Counted from the first letter of the stretch, positions 22,992 to 36,000 are shown. The stretch is 64,000 nt of DNA from Liquidambar formosana (GCA_039720395.1 CM077824.1:16248046-16312045), one strand, 5' to 3'. The notes: generated from the sequence alone by a model not told the origin. A program made the numbers and translations.

Positions 22992-23585
22992 GAGCATCTC
23001 CAGTGATGTGAGCTATATTACCTATGCTATTGCTATTTTAGCACATGCTACAATGCCAAATGCTATAATTTAGCACAGGGTGCTCCAATAGTGCAAATGA
23101 CATAGTGTACTATTTTTTGCCACAACTTCAATCCCTCCTTTATTTTTTATAAATTACCAACTACCATCTTCCAACCTCCATTGTTCCGACCAAAAAAAAA
23201 TTTTTTTTTTTTTAAAAAAAGGGGGTATGTTTTCTGCTCTCCTTTTTTTATTATATATATATATATATAAGATTTCAGTATTATTTTTTTAAAATACTGT
23301 ATTTATTTACAAGTTGTTTAGTTACTGAGAAAATTTTGGAAGAGAAATGGAGGAAGAAAAATATTATATTTTTCACAATTGCTGGTGTGTTTGGTTGTTG
23401 AGAAATGGAGGGATAGCTGGCATAGCAAATATAGCAATAGCTCACCCTTGTGCTACAATTGGCACAAGGGTGAACTATTATTATTTTTAGCATTGGTTTT
23501 TAGCACACCATTGGAGCAGCCCAACTTGTGCTAAATGCTATAATATAACAATAGCACAAGTTATAGCTCGCCACTGGAGATGCTC
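22992..23585. mobile_element. PIF/Harbinger-type MITE
   Basis: Perfect 14-bp inverted ends GAGCATCTCCAGTG (22,992-23,005) and CACTGGAGATGCTC (23,572-23,585), flanked by TTA on both sides (22,989-22,991 and 23,586-23,588). The ends and the 3-bp TTA duplication are those of PIF/Harbinger MITEs. Subterminal 'atgctata' and 'tagcaca' motifs recur in both halves. It is noncoding. Confidence 0.9.
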
Positions 23586-24130
23586 TTAGAAGGCAGTTTT
23601 TTAGCTTAAGCTTCAGTGTTTGCATTATTATATGACATGATTTTATCTGACATATCACAAAATCGAATAATATCTCACGCTGCATGGGTCTGGGAGACAA
23701 TGGCATGGCTAGCAAGTATGTTAACCAAAATAAAGCTCAATTAGTGCACCAATTAAATGTTAAAAATAATACTCACAGTTATGATTTCTCAAAGAATGAC
23801 CAAGACAAAGCAGAATGTCATCATAACTAGAATTAGATACTGGCATGGTTTAACATAGGTGTGTCTAAACAAGAGCTGCAACAGTGATGCGTGAGCTTCC
23901 TTCACATTCCATCAGCCTTTAAAACAAAGAAAACTGAACTTCCATTTTTATAAATTGAATTACAGATTGGTCCGGCTACGGGTAAATGATTACAGTTCAA
24001 TACAATTGACTACTAACTTCTTAGTAAATGACAACTAGCTTAACTAAGAATGACTACTAACCATAATTATTTACAAATAGCTGGACCAATTACACCCGTC
24101 ACTATAAAGTGAAATCAGGAATGGAGATTT

Positions 24131-24258
24131 GTGGACGATTAGACTATGAAAGCAATCAACCCTTTAGTAGTGACTGAGTGAATGCAAACCTCCTTAAGTA
24201 GTTGAGTCCAATTCTTTGCTGAAACGCTGGCCCTTAGCTTCTCCCTCGGCACCAACTT
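24131..24258 (-). pseudogene. relic lectin-domain fragment of an SD2-5-like kinase
   Basis: About 130 bp matching the B-lectin segment of the pseudogene at 9,085-9,210 and of the intact gene at 21,420-21,530 (shared 'ttagactatgaaagca', 'gcaaacctcc', 'ggcaccaactt'). No other kinase sequence adjoins it. It is a leftover of a further array copy, cut on one side by a SINE-like sequence. Confidence 0.8.
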
Positions 24259-24420
24259 AGGGTATCCTACGCCTAATTCCAGCAGGGTTTGCACTAGTCC
24301 CTAGGGATATATGAGATTACCCACAAACCCTGCTTGTCTAATAGTTAACGTAGTTAAGGTGCTAAGATTTAGGAAGATTCAATCCTAGGTCCTCTGGTTC
24401 ATGAGCCATGATCCATGCAT
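24259..24420 (-). mobile_element. SINE-like remnant
   Basis: On the minus strand a B-box-like GGATTGAATCTTCC is followed by sequence resembling other plant SINE bodies (cctagggactagtgcaaacc). It directly abuts the kinase relic. The A box and tail are not clear, so the call is tentative. Confidence 0.45.
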
Positions 24421-26007
24421 ATAAACAAGACAGCTCTATACATCAATCAAATATTAAAATGGTTTAAATTGCACCCCAATGTAATTACTCAACAGACCGG
24501 CTATTATCAAAAAAATTATCCAGATAGAGCTCATGACATGAGATTCAGCAAAAATATTTTCACAATTATGTTTTCAGACGGAATTTCAAATTATAATCTC
24601 TGATATTCACTGTAAAAAAAGAATTTGAAGGAAAAATTACTATGTACCTGCTGCACCATGCAGAAAAAGAAGCAAACATAGTATTATTAAAACGTGTTGA
24701 TTAGACAATCAGTAAAATAGGCTGATTTTCCTTCATTAAAGTCCCATCCCATTCCACTGGGCTGGCCCAATTTTGCATTAAGATTTTTTATTTTATTTTT
24801 TTATAATTAAAATAACAAAAAATTGCATTACATATCACCACTGAATATTCTCCTGAGAAATACTTTCCATACAAATAAAATGGCGTCAATACATTTATTA
24901 TGTACATCCAAGACAATTCCAGAACCCATCTAAAAAGATGGAAATATTATAATTTTGAAAAAGCAAAAAAGAACACTCAACCCATTACAGCTTGCTGTGA
25001 CCATCTATATCCTCAATATCATAATAACAATGATTAAAAATAATGACAAAATTTGAATCAATTTTAAATTTGGCATTCACAGGCATGCATCTTATGGATA
25101 AATACGCATTCCATCAACCGAAACCATCATGAAACTTTCCGTACCAAATGGGCTGTTCTGCTTATCAGGGTCAATTTACTAGATGTTAACCATTAAGAAA
25201 TTGTTTGCTCAACCCTTTTAATCTATGACAACTTCCTGCTCTCACCACCAAGCAGAAGGAACTTGAGAAATACAAGGACAAAACTGGAAGAGCATAGGAA
25301 CCAGTAAATGCAGCAATTCTGAGACTAAACACATCTGGTAATTGTCACAAGCTTCTCCTGCAAGGAAATCTAAGAATCAACCCTCCCTGAATAAATCTTA
25401 CCACATGTGGTCATATTGAGTGAAATTATCAAGAGGCAGGCACATCCAATTAGTTAAATATTCAGTATTGATTGATTGATTGATTGATTTCTTGCGCTTT
25501 TTTTCTTTTCTTTTGGGGGGGGGGGGGGGGGGGGGGGTTGTCTTTAGAAGTAAATTCTAAGAAGAGCAGGCACCAGAATCCAGAATACAATTTCATTGGA
25601 GATCATTAAAGAGCTTCCTATGCCATTTACTAGAACATCACTGTTGAAGTAAATTCTCCGTGAAAAACCCCTGATTAGGAAAATGTTTAATGACCAACGA
25701 AAGAAGCAGTTTTATGATATTTTGACATAAAATGGACTTTAAGGAGAATGGTTCATGACACCTGTATACAAACAGAAAATAAATACGTCCATCAAAATTT
25801 TAAGTAATCAAAAGAATACGGTTTATTTTCTCACCAACTACCAAACACACACTCTATGTGCCCCCTATGGACATGCTAAACCAGTAACCATCTTAAAAAT
25901 GAATTTTAATTTTGAACCATCAATCAGATACTTGTAACAATCCCAGATACAGCCCTATCTATTTCTTCATTATTTTTATCTTTCTTCCTCTCTTTTTTGG
26001 GTACAAT
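24421..26007. other. intergenic, no gene recognised
   Basis: No frame with a recognisable domain. Notable only for a (GATT)n tract (25,470-25,488) and an exceptional run of 23 G (25,515-25,537). Confidence 0.55.
25515..25537. repeat. poly(G) tract, 23 nt
   Basis: Uninterrupted run of 23 G, preceded by a T/C tract. Long G homopolymers are rare in plant nuclear DNA, and their length is easily mis-called. Confidence 0.9.
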
Positions 26008-26271
26008 AAAGAAGGCCCAAACCTTTACTGCGTTTTTCGATCAGTTCTTCATAAATCTACTGTGTGCCTTTCCTCTTTCTCTTCGATCCCCTCCCATGGA
26101 GGGGACTGGATCTCCCTATTCCATACGGTTCTAAGGTATGATCGACTGTCAGTGAGTATCGCGATCTTGGGTATGAGGATGATTGAAGATTTCAGTTCCG
26201 AAAATACAAGTACAAGTGCGTCTTCTGCATTCACGGTCGAAGAAAGCTAGGTCGCAAAAATCTGTAAATAA

Positions 26272-28578
26272 AAATGGGTAAGATTTTCCAGATTGAAGAG
26301 AACTTTCGAGATCTCAGTGGCTGATGAAAGTAAGGGTAGATACATCAGAATCAACGAGCGGGGCAGAGGTTTTTCTAGAAACGTATTTCTAGAAAGAATT
26401 TTCGTCAAAAAATTTGCTGATTTTGTGGATGGTATTCTCTGCAATGGTTCAAATGCGAAACTATACTGGAAGGATATGGGAATTTATAGAGAAGTGGTGG
26501 CGATGGTTAGGTCCAACCACAGAGGTAGGGCTCTGTTTATCTCTGAAATTCCATTCAACCATAAGAAGAGCTTGGTTATCTTTCCTGAAGGAAGGGATGC
26601 AATCGAGTGGAGATCTTTACTCATCTCATTGAAGGAATGCCTCGATTCCGTAAGCCACCGAAGAAAGATTCAAACTTTACCTCTCGACTCTCCCCTTTCT
26701 TACCTACAAATGGCAAAGCTACCACTGCTACCATTGTTGGGGATATGCGATGTTAAGGCGGTGGACAACAATGTGTTATTTCAGATGCGTGATTTAGAGG
26801 TGAGAAATAGAATTGATTTATTAAAATCATGCATTGTGGGTCGATTCTGTGGAGAAGGAGGATCGAATACGGAAATCGAGAAATGGGCTACCAAAGCATG
26901 GAGGATTTCTGCAGGTGTCACAGTGCATCGATTATGCGATGATCTATTCCTTTTCTGTCTACCTTCTGAAGCGGAAGCCACTCGAATTCTTAATGAAGGT
27001 ATTCGTGTTAAAGGGGATGTTAGAATACACCTCGATCGATGGGGTTTCAAAGTAGGCTGTACAGGAAATCTGAAGGGTAATGGCAAGAGATGGTTACAAG
27101 TTATGGGGTTACCTCTTCATGCATGGTGTCTGGATGTGTTCAAAACGATAGGGGATTTTTGTGGAGGATATATAGCTATGGAACCAGAATGGGAAAAGAG
27201 ATGGGACAGAGTTCGTGTGCTGGTAAAAGACTCTGGTACCATTCCGCTGTTTGTTGATATAGTTGTGCTAAATATCTGCTATAAGATCCAACTTATTGAA
27301 GAAATTCAGCCACAGATAGTGCCGCCTCGCAAAGTGAATGGTAATTATAGAAACCTCAGTTCGAGATCGAAAGGGAGTCAATCCAATCAATTCTCTTACG
27401 CAGCTCATGAGAAGAACGATGGTGATTTCAGAGAAGCCGATCATCGGACAAGAGGTAGAAGATGGATGTGAGGCCACGCGCGTTGGAAGAGAGTGGAAGT
27501 GCCTGGCTCTAAGAACTCACGTGGCAACAAGGGGTTGGATGTCAGTATAGTGGTAGGTGATAAGGGTTTGAATTTTGAAAACAGGAAGAAGATTATGGGG
27601 GGTGGTCTAGCATGTGACAGCAAAGGGAAAGAAGTGCTTTTGGGAGGGGAATTGGGCCTTCCTAAACACATTTGCAATGTTGGGCCAGTGACCCAAACAT
27701 CTGATCTAAGCATGGCCCCTTCCTCTTCTGGTAAAGACACAGATTCTAGGTTAATTGGGTTAAATAGCAAGCCTCAGTCCAGTGGGGTGCAAAGTGGCCT
27801 TTCCTTCTCTCACAATACACCCCATTTTAATTCCATTCTGGATGGTACGAAGGGAGGATCAACGGGGCTGGTTTTTTAGGGCAGTCATATTCATGATGAT
27901 GGTGAATCGGTTCGAGGAGAACATGGGTTGGATGGTGATTGTGTTGGTGGTGACGTTGGAGGAGGTGTAATCAATGAGAATGGCATGGCTCATTCTGGTG
28001 AATATCTACCGATTATTGTGGTGAGGGATACTGCCAAAGGAGATTTCGGAGGTGATGCTTGTGATGTTGGATGGTATGCGTATCCTGAAGAAGACCAGGC
28101 GGACTGCAACACCAGCCATGATGATTTTGGCAGTGTATCTGAAGTTAAGACCAGAATTTCTTCAGGTACTGACTTTTCAGAACCTATTGATTGCCTTCCT
28201 ATTGTTTCTTTGGAACCTGGGTTTGAGACTCTTAATAGAGCAGAGGTTGAAAATTGTTTTCTTCTTGAGAATGGGGTATCGAATGATGTGGAAATTTCAG
28301 ATTGGGTTAAAACGAAAGTTAAAGGGTTGAGCAGATTTCTGGGAACCACGTATGGGGGACATGAAAAAGAAGTGATTTCATTATTTTCCTCTATCGAGAA
28401 GAGTTGGAGATCGAGGTCTTCTATATCTCCAAGGAAGAAATCAATTACTTCGTTAGAGAGGAGGAATAGGGAACTAAAAAAATTGGAGTGGTCAATTAAT
28501 TATGAAGGTAGAGACTGTCTAGTAGATAGGGCAGGAGCAGAGGGGGTGAATCCAATTCTTGATATAGTTTCTATATGA
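26272..28578 (+). pseudogene. LINE ORF1, two premature stops
   Basis: Plant LINE ORF1 of the DUF4283 kind. The first 390 residues carry a conserved block with WATKAWRIS, LPLHAWCLDVFKTIG and a later LVKDS...IPLFVDI. This is the putative RNA-binding part of the retrotransposition complex. I see no CCHC zinc knuckle. The same frame continues beyond TGA (27,469-27,471) and TAG (27,877-27,879) to the end at 28,578, so these are nonsense changes within one gene. The frame opens after a TAA at 26,269 and lacks an early in-frame ATG. An ATG at 26,274 is in another frame, which hints at a small indel near the start. The stop TGA overlaps the ORF2 ATG as ATGA. Confidence 0.85.
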
Positions 28579-31500
28579 AGCTACGTATCGTATCATCTGT
28601 TGGAATGTTAGGGGTTTGAATAGTAGGGAGAGAAGACGGAGGATTAAATCTGCGTTAAAGAAATGAAAAGGGGATGTAGTGGTTTTCCAGGAAACAAAAA
28701 TTGAGGTTATGGATAGAAACATTATCAGAGAATTATGGGCTGGCAATCATGTGAATTGGATTGAATTAGGTGCTTGGGGTACAGCAGGGGGAGTGTTAAT
28801 CATGTGGGATAATAGAGTTTTTTCTAAGATTGATGAAGGCATAGGAGTGTTTTCTGCCTCTTGTGTTTTCAAGAATCTGGATGATGGATTCCAATGGATT
28901 ATATCAGGAGTATATGGCCCTAATGAAGATTCATTGAGAGCATCTTGTTGGCTTGAATTGGAAGGGTATTATAAAAGATGGAATTTACCATGGTGTGTGG
29001 CAGGGGATTTCAATGTTGTGCGATATCCTAATGAAAAAAGAGGTGGTGAGCATCTTACATCGGCTATGCGGTTATTCTCAGAATTTGTGGAATCTAATGA
29101 ATTAATTGACCCTCCTTTAATAGGGGGGTGGTTTACTTGGTCAAATAACCGTGAAATCCCTAGTCTATCAAGATTGGATAGATTTCTTTTTTCTCCTTCA
29201 TGGGAAGAACATTTTCCTAGAGTTATACAATCGGCCCTCCCAAGACCTTTATCCGATCATGTTCCACTACTTCTTGATAGTGAAGGTATGAGAGTGGCAA
29301 GAGGTCCTTTTCGTTTTGAGAATATGTGGCTAGAGGAGGATGGTTTTGTTGATCTAGTGCATGATTGGTGGGGTTCCTACGCATTTTTCGGTTCTCCTAG
29401 TTTTGTGTTTGCTAAAAAGATAAAGGCTCTGAAGGAAAGTTTGAAGATATGGAACAAGGAAGTGTTTGGCAATATTAGAGAATCCAAAGATAGGGTTTTG
29501 GATGTGATACATTTTTTTGATGAGAAAGAAGGAAGATTGGAATTGTCTAATGAAGAGAAAGCTAGTAGAATGGAAGCTAAAGCGGAATTTGCTAGATTAG
29601 CTCGTTTGGAAGAGATTAGTTGGCGCCAAAAATCTAGAGTTTCGTGGCTTAAGGAAGGAGACAAAAATACTAAGTTCTTCCATAGAATGGCTAATGCTCA
29701 CAAAAGGGGTAATTATATTGGGAAGTTGATGGTGAATGGAGCATTGGAGGATGATGAGGAGGTTTTTTCTAAAGAAATTGTTGATTATTATGAGAATCTT
29801 TTTTATGAGGAGGAGGATTGGAGGCCTCTCACCGATGATATGCTTTTTAGTTCTATTGGGTTGGAGGAAGCAAATGAGTTGGAAAGGGATTTTGATGAAA
29901 AAGAAATTTTGGAAGCACTTAACTCTTTAAGTGGAGATAAAGCACCCGGTCCGGATGGTTTTACTATTGCTTTCTTTCAAAAGTGTTGGAGGATTATCAA
30001 AGATGACTTGATGAAAGTTTTCGACGAATTTTTCTCTAGAGCAAAGATTGAAAATAGCCTCAACGCCACGTTTATTGCTCTTATTCCTAAGAAGGGGGAA
30101 GTGGTAGATGTGCGTGATTTTCGCCCTATTGCTTTAATTGGTAGTGTGTACAAAATTCTTGCTAAGGTGTTGGCTTTGAGACTTTCTAAAGTTATTGGGA
30201 AAATCATTTCTCCTTCACAATTTGCATTTATTAATGGGAGACAAATAGTTGATGCGGCTCTAGTGGCAAATGAATGTGTTGATTCTAGACTAAAAAGCGG
30301 GAATCCGGGTATATTGGCAAAGATTGACTTGGAGAAAGCATATGATCACGTCAATTGGAATTTTCTTATTTACTTACTTGGTAAAATGGGCTTTGGGGTG
30401 AGATGGCGTAAGTGGATTGCTTGGTGCATATCTACCCCTTCTTTTTCTATCTTAGTAAATGGCTCTCCCTATGGTTTTTTTCAAGGTTCTAGAGGGGTAC
30501 GTCAGGGGACCCTCTTTCTCCATTTTTATTTATCTTGGTGATGGAGGTGTTGAGCAAATTTATTTCTAAAGCCGTGGAGGGCAATTTATTGGGAGGTTTT
30601 GAGGTGGGTGATGGTCGGTTTGGGTTGGGTAAGGTTTCACACTTACTTTTTGCGGATGATGCTTTGATTTTTTGCAGATTGGAGGAAGAACATATGTTAA
30701 ATTTGAGGGCTATTCTTCTCTCTTTTGAAGCCGTGTCGGGGCTAAGAGTTAATCTTGGCAAAACCAATATCTTCCCGGTGGGGGATGTGGACAATGTGGA
30801 GAATCTAGCTACTATTTTGAGTTGTCAAGTGGGGAATTTACCGACATCATACCTTGGTCTTCCTTTGGGGGCTCGCTTCAAAGACCCTAAAGTTTGGGAC
30901 CCCATCATTGAGAAGATAGAAAAAAGACTTGGTGGTTGGAAAAAAGGGTATCTTTCTAAAGGCGGCAAGTTGACACTTATTCATAGTGTATTATCTTCCA
31001 TCCCCATTTATTTTTTGTCCATTCATAAAATTCCTAGGTCCGTGGCTTCTAAGATTGAAAAACTAGAAAGGGACTTTTTATGGGATAGAGTGGGTGGTGA
31101 AAGGAAATTTCATCTTATGGAATGGCGCACCGTTTGCCTTCCTAAACATATGGGAGGACTAGGGGTTAGGTCCATTGTGTGCACTAACCAAGCTCTCATA
31201 GGAAAGTGGCTATGGAGATTTGGAAGGGGTGTCCAAGGACTATGGCGGGATGTTATTCTATGGAAATATGGTTTATCTAGAGAGGGTTGGTGGTCCAATG
31301 AAGTGAACGGTTCGCATGGGGTGGGTCTTTGGAAAGCAATAATGCAAGGTTGTAGTGATTTTGTTAAAGAAATTGGTTTTAAAGTAGGTGGTGGTAGTAG
31401 GGTGAAATTTTGGAAAGATGTATGGTGTTCCAATGCACCTCTTATGGTGGAATTCCCTACTTTATTTTCTATTGCTTCTAACAAAGAAGCATTGATTTCG

Positions 31501-32241
31501 GAGTGTTTGGTAGTGGAAGGGGAAGCCGGAGCTCATCATTGGAATGTCCTTTTTATTCGTCATTTTAATGATTGGGAAGTGGAGGAAGCATTGGTATTCT
31601 TTCAAGTTCTCTACAAAAGTAAGATTTTGGTGGGTGAGAATGATTCCTTGGTTTGGCATAAGGATTCTAAAGGGTTATTCTCCATAAAATCTTATTATAA
31701 TTGTGTAAGGCCTTTAGGGAATTCCTTTTCGCCGGCTAAAGTTATATGGGTTTCCTCAGTTCCTACTAAAGTTACCTTTTTTTGTTGGCTAGTGGGAAGT
31801 GATAAGTGTTTGACTTTGGATAATCTTGCAAAAAGGGGGTGGTATGTGCCGAATAGATGTATTCTTTGTAAACGAAATGCGGAGTCGGTAGACCATCTTT
31901 TTGTGCATTGTGATGTGGCTAGAAGCCTTTGGATGCTTGTGTTTAATATGTTTGGAGTTCATTGGGTGCTTCCATCCTCTGCTTATGCCCTACTAGTGGG
32001 TTGGTGGTTTAAGGGAGGAGGTAAAAAGGCCAAAGTCATATGGTATATGGCTCTGCATGCTATTTTATGGTGTATTTGGAAGGAGAGGAATGCTAAAAAT
32101 TTTGATGGGGCGGAGAAGTCTATCATTGAACTTAAGTCATCGCTTCTTAAGCTATTGTTTTTGTGGTATTCTAGTCATACTAATACTTGTAATCTTTCTT
32201 TTTTAAATTTTGTGGATTCATTCAAACTTGTTAGGGTTTAG
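28575..32241 (+). pseudogene. LINE ORF2: endonuclease and reverse transcriptase, inactive
   Basis: Domains in order: AP-type endonuclease (WNVRGLN, VFQETK, SGVYGPN, GDFNVVR, RLDRFL, LSDH), then reverse transcriptase ([38 protein letters not shown], catalytic FADD at 30,649-30,660), then a thumb/connector and a zf-RVT finger near 31,855-31,920. Lesions: a tandem 5-bp repeat, cgtat, just after the ATG (28,584-28,593) accounts for the frame change there. A TGA lies at 28,664-28,666 where tryptophan is usual. One base is lost in the G run after RGVRQG (about 30,505), which moves the frame. The catalytic motifs themselves are intact. Confidence 0.92.
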
Positions 32242-32670
32242 TGCTTACTCTTTGTATATGGCTTATGTACATGGGCCAAGCCCTTTTTGATCATCAATAC
32301 ATATTTACCTTATCAAAAAAAAAAAAAAAAAAAAAGAAGGCCCGCTTAATTAGATTGAAAAGATGTACATTGAATATACAGATTAACTTGTGGTGACAAA
32401 TAAGAATTATTACGTTATGGCACTTTAAAGATTTCCATCTTTTACGAGCTTTCTCCACACTGGATATATACTCCACAGCTATGGCACGTTAAATTTTTTG
32501 GTATAACTGGCCAAGGTAAGAATAGGTAAAAACAGATGCAGCATTTAAATAAAGCTCTTCATGAGTTCCACAAATTTGGTTGGGAATAATTGAGTGAACC
32601 AAAGTAAAACTATGACTTCAGCATGCATTTTCTGCCATGTCTGACAGAGTCAACCGTGTTCAAAAGAATT

Positions 32671-32877
32671 TTTTTTTTTTTTTTTTTATTATTATTATTA
32701 ACGATTGTGGTATCCTAGGCCTTACTCCCGCCAAGGTTTGAGCCCAAACTAATCCCCAAAGGCCTATGTGAGATGCCTCATACCCACACAGGCAGCGATA
32801 GCTGTAGAGAGTTGAAACAATGACCTCTGGGAGCATCATACTCAAGGCTTGACTGCTAGACCAACCCCGTAGGGCCA
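32671..32877 (-). mobile_element. tRNA-derived SINE
   Basis: On the minus strand it begins TGGCCCTACGGGGTTGGTC with an A-box-like GGTCTAGCAGTCAAG, then a B-box-like GTTTCAACTC, and ends in a poly(A) tail (poly(T) on plus at 32,671-32,687) after a TTATTA repeat. The 17-bp duplication is ccgtgttcaaaagaatt at the left (32,654-32,670) and ccgtgtgcataagaatt at the right (32,878-32,894), 14 of 17 matching. It was copied by a partner LINE. It lies about 125 bp past the translocator stop codon, so it may sit in or just beyond that 3' UTR. Confidence 0.88.
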
Positions 32878-33019
32878 CCGTGTGCATAAGAATTTGAAAG
32901 TTGAAATGCATACAAACTGTATACAAATCAACTTATATGCTATAACATTCATTCAAAGAGGATATAGTCAGAGGCTTACTCAATTTTATCAAATTCATAT
33001 GATGAAATCACTGGAACTT

Positions 33020-36000
33020 TCAAGTGCCATCATCTTGATCATCCATCTCCTCAAGAATAACATATTTTGCGTCAACATTCGTTGTGAGCGACCCTGTCAT
33101 GTCATCTTCACTTGTCTTGCCCTTTTGTAGTTTATTATATCTGGAAAAGGAATTAATAAACAAGTTTAAAATATAAATAAAAATATAAACATAAATATAA
33201 ACAAAAACAAAAACAGATCAACAACATAGCACATTAAGACAACTTTTCTTTTCGGTAGAAGTTACAAACAAAAGAACAAAAAAATCCAGTATGAATTGTT
33301 AAAAAACTACATGGTCAAATGATAATTTTAAATCATTTAAAATATTGTACTGCAACTAAGTGATTCAGGTGTAGGGTTTATGGAGCTATGAATCAAGTTC
33401 TGTATTTTATGCTTCAAAATTATACGATTTAATAAGGAATTGGACCTGTCACCTGTTGGTATGGTTTATAGAACATAAATTATAGCAACAAACCAAAGAT
33501 TCTTAGTGATTTTGATAGTTCAATCATTTAATTTTAGAATGCTAAGTGCACAAGGATTTGAAAAATAAGAAACAAAAATACCAATGAATAACCCAGCAAG
33601 AATAATAAGTCAACAGAATACGTGAAGAGCTAATAAACTACAAAATTAGGTGGCTAAGCCCTATCAAAATTTATACATTATTGCTAAACTGACACAATTT
33701 CCAGGTGACATTTCATGGTTAAACATGCTACTGCTAACTTTTTAACTGTAGGTTCCTGTGGAAAATTGCACCTTTAAAAGAACAGGAGATTAGAAGAAAA
33801 ATAAGAAACTAAGAAAACCACCTTTTGATTTATTAAATTTTCAGAAATAGTTAAAGGAGGCATTAACAAACAAGCCGTATATAAACTCCCCAATGCCAAC
33901 AGCATCTTGGTGCTACACCCAAGACTATGCTTTCTACCAAGCTTTTAGATTATAACAATGATAACATTCTTACTGAGATTAGTTTATCACATCACAATGT
34001 CTAAATAGCACTTCAGAAATCTTAGAGTTGGCCAGAAAATATTCATGCTATTCCAGTTGAATTAAACTACTTTAATAAAAAGCCAGTAATGGTTTACTAA
34101 GACAATCTCAGATTTGAATGAAATGTTGTATTTTTGTGGGTGGGAATTATACACACTGCCATTCACTTTTTTGACCACCCAAACTCCGACCACATGAGAA
34201 ATTTTGGCTTAGTGATAGATATATTACATGCAGATTTCATTGTTTCTTTTCTACTTTTTTCCATTTCTTCATGTATGTTTCTTCTTTCGCAGAGAAAAAG
34301 GAATTTTGACAGATACCATTCATGAGTAAACAGAGCCATGTGTGCAGCTAAGGGAAGCATTAACAGGGTACCATTGCACAGAGCCATGATATGGAGATTC
34401 ATCACTTACATAAATGGCAAGTTTCCCTATAAAGGTATAGGTTATATATGGAAATTTACTTGACAATGTGTGAGTCTTAGAAATCCAAATGAATAGCTCA
34501 ATTCACAAGACCAAGATAAGATCAACAAAGCTTCATCCATCAATTTCAAGCTTTGCACACAAAATGAGGAAGATAAAGATGCTTCAAGGACTAAAAGAAG
34601 AGTGAAAGCATGTACAAGACTAATCGATTGACTGGACCTAAAAGGGTTGACCGAGTTCAGTGCGGGCGACTGACAGAAGCTGGTTGAAGTTGAAGACAGC
34701 TTGAAGAAACCTTTGGTGGTCAATTGGACCCAAAAAGCGTTGCAAGGTACATCAAGGCACCACCAAGCCACCATCGGGTGACTGGATTCCTAAACAGAAC
34801 GACCAATTTTCTCTCAATCATAGATTCTACAGCTAATTTAAGATACAAATTAGAGATTTGATTAAAGCTGTTAAAGACCATTTTTGGAAAATATGGAAAA
34901 ACAAATTATGAAGAAAAGAAACCATTTTTTGGAGAGTGAGATGTGTTCCCCTACCTACATGGGAGACATGATTGAATGGTTCAAGTGATGGGGACATCGA
35001 ACCTAGACAGAATATCCCTTGCTTGGTGTTCAAGGCTCCCAATTAATTTTCCAATTTTAATTTAGCTTATTTAAGGAATAAAAACAATTTACCTTTCTAA
35101 ATTTTAGGGTTAAGTACCAGATTTTGATGTAATGAGAGTCTATATAATGGCTCCTTATTTTTTTAATATCATCAGATTTTAATAGAATAAAATTACAGTG
35201 TGAAAGCTTTTCTTAGGTTTGGTGCCGACTCCAAACCCCACCTTCCTAGGGGTTCACTTCTCTTCCCCCAACTTTTTCTTCTTCTTCTCTCTTCTACTGC
35301 ACTACGTGTGTTGTTCTACATCATCAAGGGACTGCTTCCTAAAATTTGAAATTCAAGCGTTCAATATTCTAGAGAGAATAAAAGCTGAATTTTTCTCATT
35401 TTGCAGCAACTTTTTGAATCATCTAGTGACAAGAAAAGAGATTCAAGCCTTGAGAGAGATAGTTATATTTCTATGAGAGCTTGACAAGAGCCGAATAGTT
35501 AAATCCATTAAATAGAGCTTCAAAGATTCATAAAAGCTTCAAACAGATGGTCAAATCCAAGGAGAAGCTTTTGCATTCCGATCATTTCAAGCCGTGCTAC
35601 AACGATCAAAGAAAGCATTGAAGTAGAGAACAACCAAGATTCGTTCGGAATGTGGTCTACACCAAATGGTTGTTGATATTTTTAATTCTACCTTTTCGAA
35701 AGGTTAACTGTTACTTTTCCGAAGCCACAAGAGAGGGCCCTTGTGTGTAGAGGAGAGGACTACTCCCAGTTGTGTATGTGCTAAGGAATGCCTTAGTCTG
35801 TATAGAAGGCTCCTCGAGGGTTTGTAGGTGAACCTGTAAAACCAGGATTTGGTGGTGTACGTGCAAACACCCCATATTGAAAGCCCGAAGTTTTCTATGT
35901 TCACTCCTTCCAGGAGTGAATGTAGGCCACAGATCAAACCACCTAAATCTTCTGTACTCAGTTCCCAACACAGAAATGAGGTGTCTGCCGGAGCAGCCTC

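Larger units (their letters stand above)
26019..32332 (+). mobile_element. full-length L1-type LINE
   Basis: Non-LTR retrotransposon of about 6.3 kb flanked by perfect 11-bp target duplications, aaagaaggccc (26,008-26,018 and 32,333-32,343). The right copy directly follows a poly(A) tail that starts at 32,315. A 5' UTR of about 250 bp leads to ORF1, then ORF2 with endonuclease, reverse transcriptase and a C-terminal zinc finger. No RNase H domain is present. The empty site reads caat|aaag on the plus strand, so first-strand nicking would be at CTTT/ATTG on the other strand, as expected for L1-type target-primed insertion. An exact duplication and few lesions suggest a fairly young insertion. 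It lies downstream of the translocator gene on the opposite strand. Confidence 0.95.

Noticed and set aside
22575..23006. Overlapping frames rich in Lys/Arg/Glu or Pro/Phe
   Set aside because: Produced by the purine/pyrimidine-rich ends of a probable MITE; low complexity.
26781..31484. Several minus-strand open frames of 95-124 codons within the LINE
   Set aside because: They are shadows of the plus-strand LINE coding sequence and have no domains of their own.
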